Positions 51,447 to 60,789 of a DNA stretch of 64,000 nucleotides are shown here, one piece after another (the stretch's first letter is position 1; every line of letters begins with the position of its first letter). Both the position numbers and the translations under genes were made by a program. The notes beneath the pieces are model-generated. The model was not told the DNA's origin, did no database searches, and saw only the letters and a program-made list of their open reading frames with translations. The stretch is from an uncultured Eubacterium sp. (GTDB taxonomy: Bacteria; Bacillota; Clostridia; Lachnospirales; Lachnospiraceae): the NCBI GenBank assembly GCA_934351445.1, contig CAKRIZ010000004.1, positions 26,626 to 90,625 of the forward strand, read 5' to 3'.

Positions 51447-52780
51447 TGACGATAAATAAATTTCAGGGAAAAACAGAAGAAGAGGCACTGGAAAAAGCGA
51501 AAAACGAAATGGGACAAGGGCTTGTCATCATGAACGTACGAGTCGTGAAACCGAAGGGACTGTTCAGTTTTTTAAAGACGCCTTACTACGAGGTGACTGC
51601 TGCTGTAGAAGATAAGGAGCAGGCGTCTATGGCAGATACCCAGAATAATAAGGAACATAGACGTATTGATCTGGCTGCGGATGAACAGATTGACCTGACT
51701 ACAGCAAAAGAGGAGATCCCACGTCCTGCAGCGGGTCCGGTGTCTGCCGTCGCAGAGCCAATCTCAGAGGCAGCACGCGCGGTAGGGGATATTCTCAGTG
51801 CACATGCAGCCGGACAGGAACAGCAGGTGGTACGTGCTGAAAAGAAAAGCAGCGAAACAGATACGGATCTGATAGAGGAGCGTCTGGAAAACCTGCAGCA
51901 GTTTCTGGAAAAGAAGCTGACGGATGATACTGCGGGACTGGAAAAAAATATGGAACATGAGGCCGGTACTTCAGAGGATGATGCCGAGCGTATGCAGATC
52001 TTTCGCATGGTTTATCAGACATTGTTGGAGAATGAGGTGGATGAGACTTATATCAACCAGATTCTGGATGATGTTATGAAGGCGGTGCGCCGTGGTTCCA
52101 GTATGGATTTTATTTTGTCGCAGGTCTATCAGAAGATGATACTCAAATTTGGCAATCCGAAGGTGATCCAGCCGGGAAATAAGAGTCCGCAGGTGATATT
52201 CTTCATCGGACCGACCGGTGTCGGAAAGACAACAACGATCGCTAAGATCGCATCAAAATTTAAGGTAGAACAGGGAAAAGATGTGGCATTTCTGACAGCG
52301 GATACCTACCGTATTTCCGCAACGGAACAGCTACGAACCTATGCGAATATTTTAGAAGCACCCCTGACGGTGATCTATGAGCCGGAGGAATTGCCCGCAG
52401 CGGTGGAAAAACTCTCAGACCATGATATGATATTTGTAGATACCGCCGGATTTTCACATAAAAATGAAACACAGCGCGAGGATACGAAAAAGCTGTTGCA
52501 CATGCTGGGGGAGTCTGCATCACAGTGTGTATATCTGGTATTGTCTGCAACGACAAAATACCGTGATCTGAAAGAAATCTGCGATATGTATCGCAGTATT
52601 ACAGATTACTCAATGATCTTTACGAAACTCGATGAGACAGGCGCATACGGTAATCTGCTGAATATGAAGCTGTATGCGGATACCGATATATCATATACGA
52701 CGAATGGTCAGAATGTGCCGGATGACATAACGGTATTTCAGCCACAGGAGATCGTAAAGAAGCTGTTAGGAGGAGATTGA
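51446..52780 (+). CDS. flhF: FlhF: SRP-type GTPase for flagellar placement
   Basis: 444 aa. An N-terminal B domain (GKTEEEALEKAKNEMGQGLV) and an Ala/Glu-rich linker precede the NG domain: FIGPTGVGKTTTIAKIASKF (G1), DTYRISATEQLRTYANIL, FVDTAGFSHKN (DTAG) and FTKLDETGAYGN (TKLD). It pairs with the adjacent FlhG to set number and position of flagella. Confidence 0.96.
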   Translation: MTINKFQGKTEEEALEKAKNEMGQGLVIMNVRVVKPKGLFSFLKTPYYEVTAAVEDKEQASMADTQNNKEHRRIDLAADEQIDLTTAKEEIPRPAAGPVSAVAEPISEAARAVGDILSAHAAGQEQQVVRAEKKSSETDTDLIEERLENLQQFLEKKLTDDTAGLEKNMEHEAGTSEDDAERMQIFRMVYQTLLENEVDETYINQILDDVMKAVRRGSSMDFILSQVYQKMILKFGNPKVIQPGNKSPQVIFFIGPTGVGKTTTIAKIASKFKVEQGKDVAFLTADTYRISATEQLRTYANILEAPLTVIYEPEELPAAVEKLSDHDMIFVDTAGFSHKNETQREDTKKLLHMLGESASQCVYLVLSATTKYRDLKEICDMYRSITDYSMIFTKLDETGAYGNLLNMKLYADTDISYTTNGQNVPDDITVFQPQEIVKKLLGGD

Positions 52781-52781
52781 T

Positions 52782-53657
52782 ATGGACCAGGCGACAGGAC
52801 TGCGGAATGTAGTGAAGATGCAGCATTCCGGTCAGACACCACAGGCACGGGTGCTCACGATCACCAGTGGAAAAGGTGGTGTCGGAAAATCAAATATGGC
52901 AGTCAATCTGGCTGTACAGCTGAGTCGGCTTGGGAAGAAGGTCATCATATTCGATGCGGATATCGGACTCGCAAACGTAGAAGTAATGTTTGGGGCAATC
53001 CCCAAATACAATCTCAGTGATGTATTATATAAGGGAATGGCGATGCGCGATATCATTTCAAACGGACCGATGGATATCGGATTTATCTCCGGAGGATCTG
53101 GCATCGTCGAATTAAACAATCTGACGAGGGAACAGATCATGGGTATCGTCAGCAAACTGTCTGAGCTGGATTCGATGGCAGATGTCATACTGATAGATAC
53201 CGGCGCAGGAATCTCCGACAGTGTCATGGAGTTCGTGATTGCCAGTCCGGAGGTGCTGCTGATCACGACACCGGATCCGAGTTCACTGACAGATTCCTAT
53301 TCACTGATCAAGACATTATACCGGAACCGTCAGTTTAATTATGAGGATGTCATGATCAATGTGATCGCAAACAGGGTCAATTCGGCGGCAGACGGGCAGG
53401 CAGTATATGATAAGCTCAGCTCGGTTGTGTCAAAGTTTTTGAACTGGAATGTCAATTATCTGGGGCTGGTGCCTCAGGATCCGGTGATCGAAAAGGCGGT
53501 GAGACAACAGCAGGTGGTATCCATCTATGATCCGGCATCTGCTTCCTCACAGGCATTTGCGAAGATCGCAGAGAGCCTCGTCAGCGGAGAAAACAGATAT
53601 TACGAGATGAAGGGTGGATTTTCACGCATGATATATAATTTCCTTAATCGTAAATAG
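52782..53657 (+). CDS. flhG: FlhG (YlxH/MinD2): ParA-type ATPase regulating flagellar number
   Basis: 291 aa. The N-terminal DQATGLR motif (residues 2-8), which activates FlhF GTPase, is intact. The deviant Walker A is SGKGGVGKSNMAVNLAVQL; others are FDADIGLANVEVMFG and LIDTGAGISDSVMEFV. The C-terminal membrane-targeting helix is present (FSRMIYNFLNRK). It starts 2 bp after flhF. Confidence 0.96.
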   Translation: MDQATGLRNVVKMQHSGQTPQARVLTITSGKGGVGKSNMAVNLAVQLSRLGKKVIIFDADIGLANVEVMFGAIPKYNLSDVLYKGMAMRDIISNGPMDIGFISGGSGIVELNNLTREQIMGIVSKLSELDSMADVILIDTGAGISDSVMEFVIASPEVLLITTPDPSSLTDSYSLIKTLYRNRQFNYEDVMINVIANRVNSAADGQAVYDKLSSVVSKFLNWNVNYLGLVPQDPVIEKAVRQQQVVSIYDPASASSQAFAKIAESLVSGENRYYEMKGGFSRMIYNFLNRK

Positions 53658-53680
53658 CAGGTGAGAGGTGGATTTAATAG

Positions 53681-54424
53681 ATGATACAGGATATATTGCA
53701 AATCGGAAACAAGATAGACATCTGTTCACTGGAAAAGGAAGACCGGAAAAAACATGATGGAAAAAAATTGCCGATTCTTGTGAGCCAGCTCGAGGAGATC
53801 GATGAAGATGGGGAGCTGGTGATACAGATGCCGATGTACAAGGGTAAACTCGTACTTTTATCGCTCGGTTCACGGTATGAACTGATGTTTTATACAAAGC
53901 GCGGCTTATACCGGGCTGTCTGTCAGGTCACTGACCGGTACAAGGAAGATAACTTTTTCATGGTAAAGGTCATGCTCCGTTCGAATCTGACCAAGTTCCA
54001 GCGGCGTGAGTATTTTCGGCTGGAGTGCATCATCGGAATGGATGCCTACGAATTGCAGCGGGAGGAAGCGATGATGCTGTCCGGGGCAAACCTGGAACAG
54101 CGCATCAGTGATCCGGAGATCGCACAGACACTGAGTAAGGCTGTGATCGTAGATATCAGCGGCGGTGGGATACGGTTCATCAGTGAGCAGAAGCATGCAG
54201 AGGGCGATTATCTGGCTGTCCATATGACGCTGAGCAATGAGAATATTGATAAGGATATATGGGTCGCTGTGTCGATTGTCTCCTGCAGGAAAGCTGCACA
54301 GAATATGGAACGGTATGAGACACGCGCAGAGTATATCCATATGGGTAACAAGCTGCGGGAGATAATTATCAAATATATCTTTGATGAGGATCGGAAGATC
54401 AGAAAAAAGGATGTAGGTGTCTAG
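53681..54424 (+). CDS. YcgR-type PilZ protein (c-di-GMP flagellar brake)
   Basis: 247 aa with an N-terminal YcgR_N-like beta domain (about 28-100) and a C-terminal PilZ domain. The c-di-GMP binding motifs are present: RxxxR in FQRREYFRLEC (about 107-115) and D/NxSxxG in IVDISGGGIRF (about 155-165). It is expected to slow the motor or block the stator at high c-di-GMP, like B. subtilis DgrA/YpfA. Its place between flhG and cheB ties it to motility control. Confidence 0.93.
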   Translation: MIQDILQIGNKIDICSLEKEDRKKHDGKKLPILVSQLEEIDEDGELVIQMPMYKGKLVLLSLGSRYELMFYTKRGLYRAVCQVTDRYKEDNFFMVKVMLRSNLTKFQRREYFRLECIIGMDAYELQREEAMMLSGANLEQRISDPEIAQTLSKAVIVDISGGGIRFISEQKHAEGDYLAVHMTLSNENIDKDIWVAVSIVSCRKAAQNMERYETRAEYIHMGNKLREIIIKYIFDEDRKIRKKDVGV

Positions 54425-54427
54425 TAT

Positions 54428-55483
54428 ATGAAAAAAAACATTTTGGTTGCAGATGATTCTGCACTCATGAGACGTGTAATCTGTGATATAATCAATTCAG
54501 ATGAAAAATTCCAGGTGACTGACGTATGCAGAGACGGCTTAGAAGCTTATGAAAAACTGACAAAACAGTCGTATGATGCTGTACTTTTGGATGTGTACAT
54601 GCCGCGTATGAGCGGATTGCAGCTATTGGAACGGCTGCGCGATGAGCATATCAAAGCGACAGTTGTCATGGTGAGTACACTTACGACAAAAGATGCGGCA
54701 GTTACGATGCAGGCGATGGAGCTAGGGGCGGTCGATTTTGTGACAAAGCCCCAGAATATTATCGAAGCCAAAGGTAAAGATTTCCGGAATGCGTTGATTG
54801 ACATGCTCGAGGCGGTACTTCATACGGAGATGATCCGCAAAAAGGTGGCTCCTGCGGCATCGGTTCGCGCAGCCGGTATGGTACATCAGCCGTTATCACG
54901 CAAGGGACAGCGGTTAGTTGCGCTTGCATGTTCCACCGGAGGACCGAAAGCACTTCACTCCGTGATACCGTTTCTTGACCCGAAGATGGATGCACCGATG
55001 ATTGTGGTGCAGCATATGCCGCCGGGCTTTACCCAGTCGCTGGCAGAGCGGTTAAACACACTGAGCAAAGTGCAGGTCAAGGAAGCCGCAGAAGGAGATA
55101 TACTCCAAAAAGGTATGGTGTATATTGCACCGGGTGGCATGCATATGGAGATTGTATATTCAGGTGGCATGCATAAGGTACATCTGAGCAGTGCACCTCC
55201 GATCGGAGGTCTCCGTCCGTGCGCAAATGTTACATATGAGTCGCTGATCAACAGCCAGTATGATGATATTGTATGTGTGGTGCTCACTGGAATGGGCGCA
55301 GATGGAACAGAGGGAATCAAAAAGCTGGATCAGAAAAAACCGCTCCATGTCATTGCACAGAATGCACAGACCTGTGTTGTGTACGGCATGCCACGCGCGA
55401 TCGCCGAGGCCGGGCTTGTAGACGAAGTCGTTCCACTGGAATCAATTGCAAACACGATCATGAAGAATGTGGGGGTAAAATAA
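54428..55483 (+). CDS. cheB: CheB: chemoreceptor methylesterase/response regulator
   Basis: 351 aa. The N-terminal receiver domain has VADDSALMRR, the phosphoacceptor D55 in VLLDVYMPRMSG, and VTKPQN. The C-terminal methylesterase domain has catalytic Ser in ALACSTGGPKAL, His in VVQHMPPGFTQSLAERLN and Asp in VVLTGMGADGTEGIKK. It demethylates or deamidates receptors with CheD. No CheR methyltransferase gene is in the window. Confidence 0.97.
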   Translation: MKKNILVADDSALMRRVICDIINSDEKFQVTDVCRDGLEAYEKLTKQSYDAVLLDVYMPRMSGLQLLERLRDEHIKATVVMVSTLTTKDAAVTMQAMELGAVDFVTKPQNIIEAKGKDFRNALIDMLEAVLHTEMIRKKVAPAASVRAAGMVHQPLSRKGQRLVALACSTGGPKALHSVIPFLDPKMDAPMIVVQHMPPGFTQSLAERLNTLSKVQVKEAAEGDILQKGMVYIAPGGMHMEIVYSGGMHKVHLSSAPPIGGLRPCANVTYESLINSQYDDIVCVVLTGMGADGTEGIKKLDQKKPLHVIAQNAQTCVVYGMPRAIAEAGLVDEVVPLESIANTIMKNVGVK

Positions 55484-55484
55484 A

Positions 55485-57593
55485 ATGGATGTAAGTCAGT
55501 ATCTAGAGATCTTTATTGATGAGACCAACGAACATATTCAGAGCCTGAGTGATAATATCATGGCGCTGGAGCAGGAACCGGATAATAAAGATGTGGTAAA
55601 TGAGATCTTCCGTGCAGCACACTCTTTAAAGGGTATGGCAGGTACAATGGGATTCAAGCGCATGCAGCATATGACGCATGATATGGAAAATGTATTCCAG
55701 GAAGTCCGAAACGACACGATCAAAGTAGACAGCGATATGATTGACCTGCTGTTCCAGTGTCTGGATGCTATTGAAGGATACCTTGAAAATATCAAAGAGA
55801 CCTCAGATGAAGGTACAAACGATAATGAAGCAATCATTCAGAAACTGAATGGATTCCTGCAGCATGCGGAGGCAGCCGCACAGCAGGGCGCAGAGGCAGC
55901 GCCCGCAGAGACAGAGAGCGCTCCGGCAAACGATACACCGGAGTCTGTCGATGCTAAGAAGTTTGCAGAAGCAGAGTTGAATGATTCGGATAAGAAAAAG
56001 ATAAAGGAGGCACTGGATAATGGACAGCATGTCTATGGCATGACTGTATATATCCAGAAAGACTGCCTGCTGAAGGCAGCCCGTGCGTTTCTGGTGTTTA
56101 AGGCTGTTGAGGAATTCGCAGAGATCATTGTGTACTCACCGAGTTCCCAGGATATCGAGGATGAAAAGTTCGAGAACGATTTCAGTATTTTCTTTACGAC
56201 AGATGTCGAACTGGAAAAAGTCTTAAATGCAGCGAAGGCTGTCTCAGAGATCGAGAATGCAGTAGCTGATGAAGTGACAGCACAGCTGCTCAAGAAAGAT
56301 GAACAGGCAGAGCCGAAGCCTCAGACAACTGCGGTGGAAGAACAGAAAACCGAAGCCCCCGCACCCACTCCGGCAGCAAAAGCAGCATCCAAACCGAGTG
56401 CATCCCAGAAAAAGCAGAGTGGAAAGCCGGTGACGAGCCGTACCGTGCGTGTGGATATTGAGAAACTAGATGCTTTGATGAATCAGGTCAGCGAGTTGAT
56501 CATTGCCAAGAACTCACTTGTTTCACTCAGTTCCAATAACGCAGCCGGTATGCAGAATCAGTCGTATCAGGAACAGATTGAGTATCTTGAGCGTATCACG
56601 ACAGGATTGCATGAGTCTGTCATGAAGGTACGAATGGTGCCGATCGAGAGTGTAGTGAATAAATTCCCCCGTATGATCCGTGACCTGTCCCGGACATTGA
56701 ACAAGAAGATGGAACTGGTCATGACCGGTGAAGAGACTGAGTTGGATCGTACCGTTGTAGACCAGATTGGTGATCCGCTGCAGCATTTGCTGCGTAATTC
56801 CGCAGACCACGGACTTGAGAGCGCAGAACTGCGTAAGGAGCGTGGAAAGCCCGAGGTAGGAACGATCCGCCTGAAAGCATTCCAGGAAGGAAATAACGTT
56901 ATCATCGAGGTCGGTGATGATGGTAACGGTATCGATATAGAGGCTGTAAAGGCAAAGGCGATTGAGCGTGGAATTGTGACACCCGAACAGGCGGAGAAGC
57001 TCTCAGATAAAGAGGTTATTGATTTCCTGTTTATGCCCAGCTTCTCCATGGCAAAGAAGATTACGGATATTTCCGGCCGAGGTGTTGGACTGGATGTCGT
57101 AAAATCAAATATTGAGGCACTTGGCGGAGATGTAGAGGTCAAGAGTGTATATGGCGAAGGATCTACATTCACGGTTCGGCTGCCGCTTACACTGGCAATC
57201 ATTCAGGCACTGATGGTCATCATCGGTGGTGAGAAATATGCGATTGCGCTGGGATCGATTGTCAGCATCGAGGATATTCCGATCACAGAGATCAAGTATG
57301 TAGAGGCAAAGGAAGTCATCAATATGCGTGGTACGGTCATCCCGATTATCCGCTTGAATCAGTTGTTGGATATCGCACCTCCGGAAGAAGATCTTGAGAG
57401 CCTGACAATTGTTATTATTTCCAAAGGGGACAAGAAGGTTGGTCTCGTGGTTGATGATCTGATGGGTCAGCAGGAGATCGTTATCAAGTCACTCGGAAGC
57501 TATATCGATAATTCAACCAAGATCATCAGCGGGGCAACCATTCTCGGTGATGGAGAAGTTGCATTGATCCTTGATGTGAATACACTGATGTAA
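55485..57593 (+). CDS. cheA: CheA: chemotaxis histidine kinase
   Basis: 702 aa. P1 HPt carries the phosphorylated H46 (FRAAHSLKGMAGTMG). A P2-like CheY/CheB-binding domain lies at about 175-280. An Ala/Pro/Lys linker, P3 dimerisation (RTVRVDIEKLDALMNQVSEL), P4 ATPase (DPLQHLLRNSADHGLE N-box; DDGNGIDIEAV G1; FSMAKKITDISGRGVGLDVV) and P5 CheW-like (VIIGGEKYAIALGSIVSIED) follow. All kinase boxes are intact. The gene begins 2 bp after cheB. Confidence 0.97.
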   Translation: MDVSQYLEIFIDETNEHIQSLSDNIMALEQEPDNKDVVNEIFRAAHSLKGMAGTMGFKRMQHMTHDMENVFQEVRNDTIKVDSDMIDLLFQCLDAIEGYLENIKETSDEGTNDNEAIIQKLNGFLQHAEAAAQQGAEAAPAETESAPANDTPESVDAKKFAEAELNDSDKKKIKEALDNGQHVYGMTVYIQKDCLLKAARAFLVFKAVEEFAEIIVYSPSSQDIEDEKFENDFSIFFTTDVELEKVLNAAKAVSEIENAVADEVTAQLLKKDEQAEPKPQTTAVEEQKTEAPAPTPAAKAASKPSASQKKQSGKPVTSRTVRVDIEKLDALMNQVSELIIAKNSLVSLSSNNAAGMQNQSYQEQIEYLERITTGLHESVMKVRMVPIESVVNKFPRMIRDLSRTLNKKMELVMTGEETELDRTVVDQIGDPLQHLLRNSADHGLESAELRKERGKPEVGTIRLKAFQEGNNVIIEVGDDGNGIDIEAVKAKAIERGIVTPEQAEKLSDKEVIDFLFMPSFSMAKKITDISGRGVGLDVVKSNIEALGGDVEVKSVYGEGSTFTVRLPLTLAIIQALMVIIGGEKYAIALGSIVSIEDIPITEIKYVEAKEVINMRGTVIPIIRLNQLLDIAPPEEDLESLTIVIISKGDKKVGLVVDDLMGQQEIVIKSLGSYIDNSTKIISGATILGDGEVALILDVNTLM

Positions 57594-57608
57594 GGGGGAC
57601 GTAAAAAG

Positions 57609-58073
57609 ATGGCAGCATATGTGGAAACAAATGGTGATGTGACAGAAGAAAAGAAACAGTTCATAGCAGTAGCATTAAGCAGTGAAATCTATGGTATAGA
57701 TATCGGATACGTTGATACAATTGTACGTATGCAGAAGATTACACGTGTGCCGAAGGCACAGAGTTATTTCAAGGGTGTTATTAATCTGCGTGGTGAGATT
57801 GTCCCGGTTATGAGTATCCGCCTGAAAATGGGATTCGAGGATGATGTATTTACGGACAGCAGCCGTATTATTATCTTAAAGATCGAGGATCAGGGCAAAC
57901 TTGGAGTCATCGTAGATGAAGTAAGGGAAGTCGTGAATCTGGGCGCTGACGAGATTGACAAGCCCAGTCATGATGCCAAGGATAACAAGCATTCTTTCAT
58001 CAATGGAATCGGAAAGAATGAAAATGATCTGATTTCGTTATTTGACATTAATGCAATGACGGAAGAAATTTGA
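57609..58073 (+). CDS. cheW: CheW: receptor-kinase coupling protein
   Basis: 154 aa. Core motifs are FIAVALSSEIYGIDIGYVDT; ITRVPKAQSYFKGVINLRGE; IVPVMSIRLKMGF; and LGVIVDEVREVVNLGADEID. It links CheA to chemoreceptors. AGGGGG-like sequence precedes the ATG. A hairpin lies immediately downstream, before cheC. Confidence 0.96.
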   Translation: MAAYVETNGDVTEEKKQFIAVALSSEIYGIDIGYVDTIVRMQKITRVPKAQSYFKGVINLRGEIVPVMSIRLKMGFEDDVFTDSSRIIILKIEDQGKLGVIVDEVREVVNLGADEIDKPSHDAKDNKHSFINGIGKNENDLISLFDINAMTEEI

Positions 58074-58085
58074 AATAATTAAATG

Positions 58086-58128
58086 ACAATAGATTGTCTG
58101 TGTACAGGCAATCTATTGTTTCTTAATT
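58086..58128 (+). terminator. Hairpin between cheW and cheC
   Basis: ACAATAGATTG (58086-58096) pairs with CAATCTATTGT (58109-58119), with inner CTG/CAG, then TTCTTAATTCTT. It looks like an intra-operon attenuating terminator that could lower cheC, cheD and sigD expression relative to cheA/cheW. Confidence 0.65.
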
Positions 58129-58149
58129 CTTAACTGAAAGGTAGTTTCT

Positions 58150-58776
58150 ATGGGTAAATTTTCATTTGATAATGTAAATAGTATGTATATCGATGTGCTT
58201 CGTGAACTCGGAAATATTGGCGCAGGAAACGCAACGACGGCGATCGCCAGCATGTTGAATCTGACGATTGATATGAAAGTTCCAAATGTCGAATTAAAGG
58301 CGGTTGAGGATCTTGGAACAGCGATCTGTCCGGAGGAAGAGATTATTGTCGGTATCTTTTTAGAGGTTCAGAATGATATTTCCGGAAGTATGATGTTTTT
58401 GATGCGTTTGAAATCCGCACATTATCTGGTTGACCGGCTGATGGGCGGCATGGGCGGTGAAAAAGGAGAAAATGAATTCTCTGAGATGGAGCTGTCTGCG
58501 ATGAAGGAGATCGGTAATATTATTGCAGGTTCCTACTTATCTGCATTGTCTACAATGACCAATCTGGTAATCACTCCGTCCGTCCCTTATATTGCGGTAG
58601 ATATGGCAGCGTCAATTTTGAGTGTTCCCGCCATTCAGTTCGGACAGTTTGGTGATAACGCGTTACTGATAGAGACAGAGTTCGGTGATGATGTAATGAT
58701 TGAAGGATATTTTATCTTATTACCGGATGAGGATTCTTATGATAAGATCCTTCAATCACTTGGAATTTCATTCTAA
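58150..58776 (+). CDS. cheC: CheC: CheY-P phosphatase / CheD partner
   Basis: 208 aa with two active-site helices: LRELGNIGAGNATTAIASML and MKEIGNIIAGSYLSALSTMT. Both keep the E-x-x-N phosphatase signature. CheC removes phosphate from CheY-P and regulates the deamidase CheD, encoded next. Confidence 0.96.
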   Translation: MGKFSFDNVNSMYIDVLRELGNIGAGNATTAIASMLNLTIDMKVPNVELKAVEDLGTAICPEEEIIVGIFLEVQNDISGSMMFLMRLKSAHYLVDRLMGGMGGEKGENEFSEMELSAMKEIGNIIAGSYLSALSTMTNLVITPSVPYIAVDMAASILSVPAIQFGQFGDNALLIETEFGDDVMIEGYFILLPDEDSYDKILQSLGISF

Positions 58777-58796
58777 AAGGGAAACGGAACGTACAT

Positions 58797-59282
58797 ATGG
58801 GAGTTGTAATCAAAGTGGGGATGGCAGATCTGAAGACTGCCAAAGCCCCGGATACATTAACCACGCTTGGTCTTGGCTCTTGCATAGGCATTGCTCTGTG
58901 GGATTCGACAACAAAAATAGGCGGCTTAGCGCACATTATGCTGCCGGATAGTACAAAGATCAGAAATAATTCAAATATAGCGAAATTTGCAGATACAGGT
59001 ATTGTAGAACTCGTTCGTCAGATGGAAGCGCTCGGGGTGCCGCGCAGACGCATGGTGGCCAAGATTGCAGGTGGCGCTAAGATGTTCGAGGTGGCGGGAA
59101 CAACGTCCGTCGGAAATATCGGAGAAAAAAATGCGATCGCATCAAAAAAAACACTGCAGGAGCTCGGTATTCCGATTCTGGCAGAAGATACCGGCCTGAA
59201 TTACGGTAGAACGGTAGAATTGGATTGCTCGAATGGTGATTATATTATCAAGGCGGTCGGTAAATCAGTTAAGAAGATCTGA
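58797..59282 (+). CDS. cheD: CheD: receptor glutamine deamidase
   Basis: 161 aa. The catalytic Cys (C29, LGLGSCIGIALWD) and His (H46, GGLAHIMLP) are present, with the conserved KIAGGAKMFE region. CheD deamidates receptor glutamines and, with CheC, forms an adaptation loop in B. subtilis. The ATG is at the cheC-cheD junction, 20 bp downstream. Confidence 0.96.
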   Translation: MGVVIKVGMADLKTAKAPDTLTTLGLGSCIGIALWDSTTKIGGLAHIMLPDSTKIRNNSNIAKFADTGIVELVRQMEALGVPRRRMVAKIAGGAKMFEVAGTTSVGNIGEKNAIASKKTLQELGIPILAEDTGLNYGRTVELDCSNGDYIIKAVGKSVKKI

Positions 59283-59337
59283 CGGTATCTATACAGTATT
59301 TATACAGTAAATGGATTTTTACGGAGGGAGGGCTTCT

Positions 59338-59625
59338 ATGAATACAAAGCCGGTTCCTGCGATTGTGATGTTGATCACAGGATTTGTCGCATGTATCATC
59401 GGTATCTGCCAGCATTACAGTTTTGGGAAATTTGTAAGGACAGAATTGCTGGTGCTGGTGATCTTTTATTTATTAGGCTGTATCGTCAAGCTGGTGCTTG
59501 ATAAGGGATTTGAGGTCATGCAGGATCCACTGTCAGAGTTTGAAAATATGGATATGGATGATGACCTGATTGATGAGATGGCGATGTCTGATGATGATTA
59601 TATGGATGATTATACAGATCAGTAA
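59338..59625 (+). CDS. Small two-TM protein with acidic Met/Asp-rich tail
   Basis: 95 aa. Two hydrophobic segments (AIVMLITGFVACIIGICQHY; ELLVLVIFYLLGCIVKLVL) are followed by an acidic tail full of Asp and Met (FENMDMDDDLIDEMAMSDDD). I recognise no family. It sits between cheD and sigD, which are adjacent in B. subtilis. The start at 59338 has GGAGGGAGGG upstream; an in-frame ATG at 59311 precedes that site and is rejected. Confidence 0.75.
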   Translation: MNTKPVPAIVMLITGFVACIIGICQHYSFGKFVRTELLVLVIFYLLGCIVKLVLDKGFEVMQDPLSEFENMDMDDDLIDEMAMSDDDYMDDYTDQ

Positions 59626-59668
59626 TGGTTGATGCATGGCAATATGCAGTGAAATAGGACGGTTGCAG

Positions 59669-60436
59669 ATGAAAGCATTATCAAAGGAACAGCTCTGGGA
59701 GCGTTATTGCAAAACAAAGACACCGGAACTGCGCGAACAGATTATAATTGAATATGCGCCGCTTGTAAAGCTGGTGGCAGGTCGCCTGAATATGTATCTG
59801 GGATACAATGTTGAGTATGAGGATCTGGTCAGCTATGGAGTATTCGGTTTGATCGATGCGATTGATAAGTTTGATACGACCAAGGATGTAAAGTTTGAAA
59901 CGTATGCATCGCTGCGTATCCGGGGATCGATTCTGGATCAGATCAGGAAGATGGACTGGATTCCACGCACGGTTCGTCAGAAACAGAAAAAAATTGATGA
60001 AGCGATCCGTGTGATAGAGACACGCACCGGCAAAAATGCCAGTGATGAGGAGATTGCATCCGAACTGGGACTCAGCGAGGATGAACTGCTGGGATGGCAG
60101 TCGCAGTTGAAGATCACGAATGTCGTATCTTTAAATGAATATGTTGAGCAGGGCACTGAGCCTGTGATGGAGACACGTGGCAATTCTCATTTTATTCAGC
60201 CGGAAGAATTAATCGAACAAAATGAGTTAAAGGAAATGCTGTCAAAGGCAATGGAGCAGTTGACGGAAAAGGAATCAAAGGTCATTCTGCTATATTATTA
60301 TGAAGATATGACGCTCAAGGAGATCAGCAGGATACTAGAGGTCTCTGAGTCCCGCGTATCACAGCTGCATACAAAGGCATTATCAAAGATGCAGAAAACA
60401 ATGGGCAGTTATATGGGTATTTTAACGAAGGTGTAG
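59669..60436 (+). CDS. sigD: SigD (FliA): flagellar sigma-28 factor
   Basis: 255 aa (from ATG 59669). It has region 2 (QIIIEYAPLVKLVAGRLNMY; YEDLVSYGVFGLIDAIDKFD; KFETYASLRIRGSILDQIRK; MDWIPRTVRQKQKKIDEAI), region 3 (KNASDEEIASELGLSEDEL) and region 4 (LTEKESKVILLYYYEDMTLK; EISRILEVSESRVSQLHTKA). It directs late flagellar, chemotaxis and autolysin genes. ATG 59636 would add 11 residues; the shorter form matches the usual length of about 254 aa. Confidence 0.96.
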   Translation: MKALSKEQLWERYCKTKTPELREQIIIEYAPLVKLVAGRLNMYLGYNVEYEDLVSYGVFGLIDAIDKFDTTKDVKFETYASLRIRGSILDQIRKMDWIPRTVRQKQKKIDEAIRVIETRTGKNASDEEIASELGLSEDELLGWQSQLKITNVVSLNEYVEQGTEPVMETRGNSHFIQPEELIEQNELKEMLSKAMEQLTEKESKVILLYYYEDMTLKEISRILEVSESRVSQLHTKALSKMQKTMGSYMGILTKV

Positions 60437-60448
60437 AGGTGGAAAATT

Positions 60449-60772
60449 ATGTCTGTTCGTCCGGTTGATTTTAATGGAATGATGCAGAATCAGCAAAATG
60501 TCTCAAATGTAAAACAGCAGGAGGATCAAAGACCTCTGCTGCATCAGCAGCAGGCATTCACGAGTGTGACAAAGCACGAGGAGGCGGCTGCCAGACAGGT
60601 CACAACTAAAGATGACCTGAATGGGGAAGAATATCGGTTTGATGCCAGGGATGGCAGCAAAAATGGGTATTACAATCAGAGCAATAAGAAAAAGAACAAG
60701 CAGAAAGAAAAAATGGATGATGGTCATGTCCGCATAAAGGGAATGTCTGGTGGATTTGACATCACCGTCTGA
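60449..60772 (+). CDS. Small Gln/Lys-rich hypothetical protein of the flagellar operon
   Basis: 107 aa: MSVRPVDFNGMMQNQQNVSN, a Gln-rich middle, a Lys-rich stretch (KKKNKQKEKMDD) and the end GHVRIKGMSGGFDITV. It appears largely disordered with no membrane segment. I do not recognise a named family. It lies 13 bp after sigD and 17 bp before the DUF6115-like gene, so it is co-transcribed; AGAGGTGG is the ribosome site. Confidence 0.75.
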   Translation: MSVRPVDFNGMMQNQQNVSNVKQQEDQRPLLHQQQAFTSVTKHEEAAARQVTTKDDLNGEEYRFDARDGSKNGYYNQSNKKKNKQKEKMDDGHVRIKGMSGGFDITV

Positions 60773-60789
60773 TTGAAGGGTGATAAACT

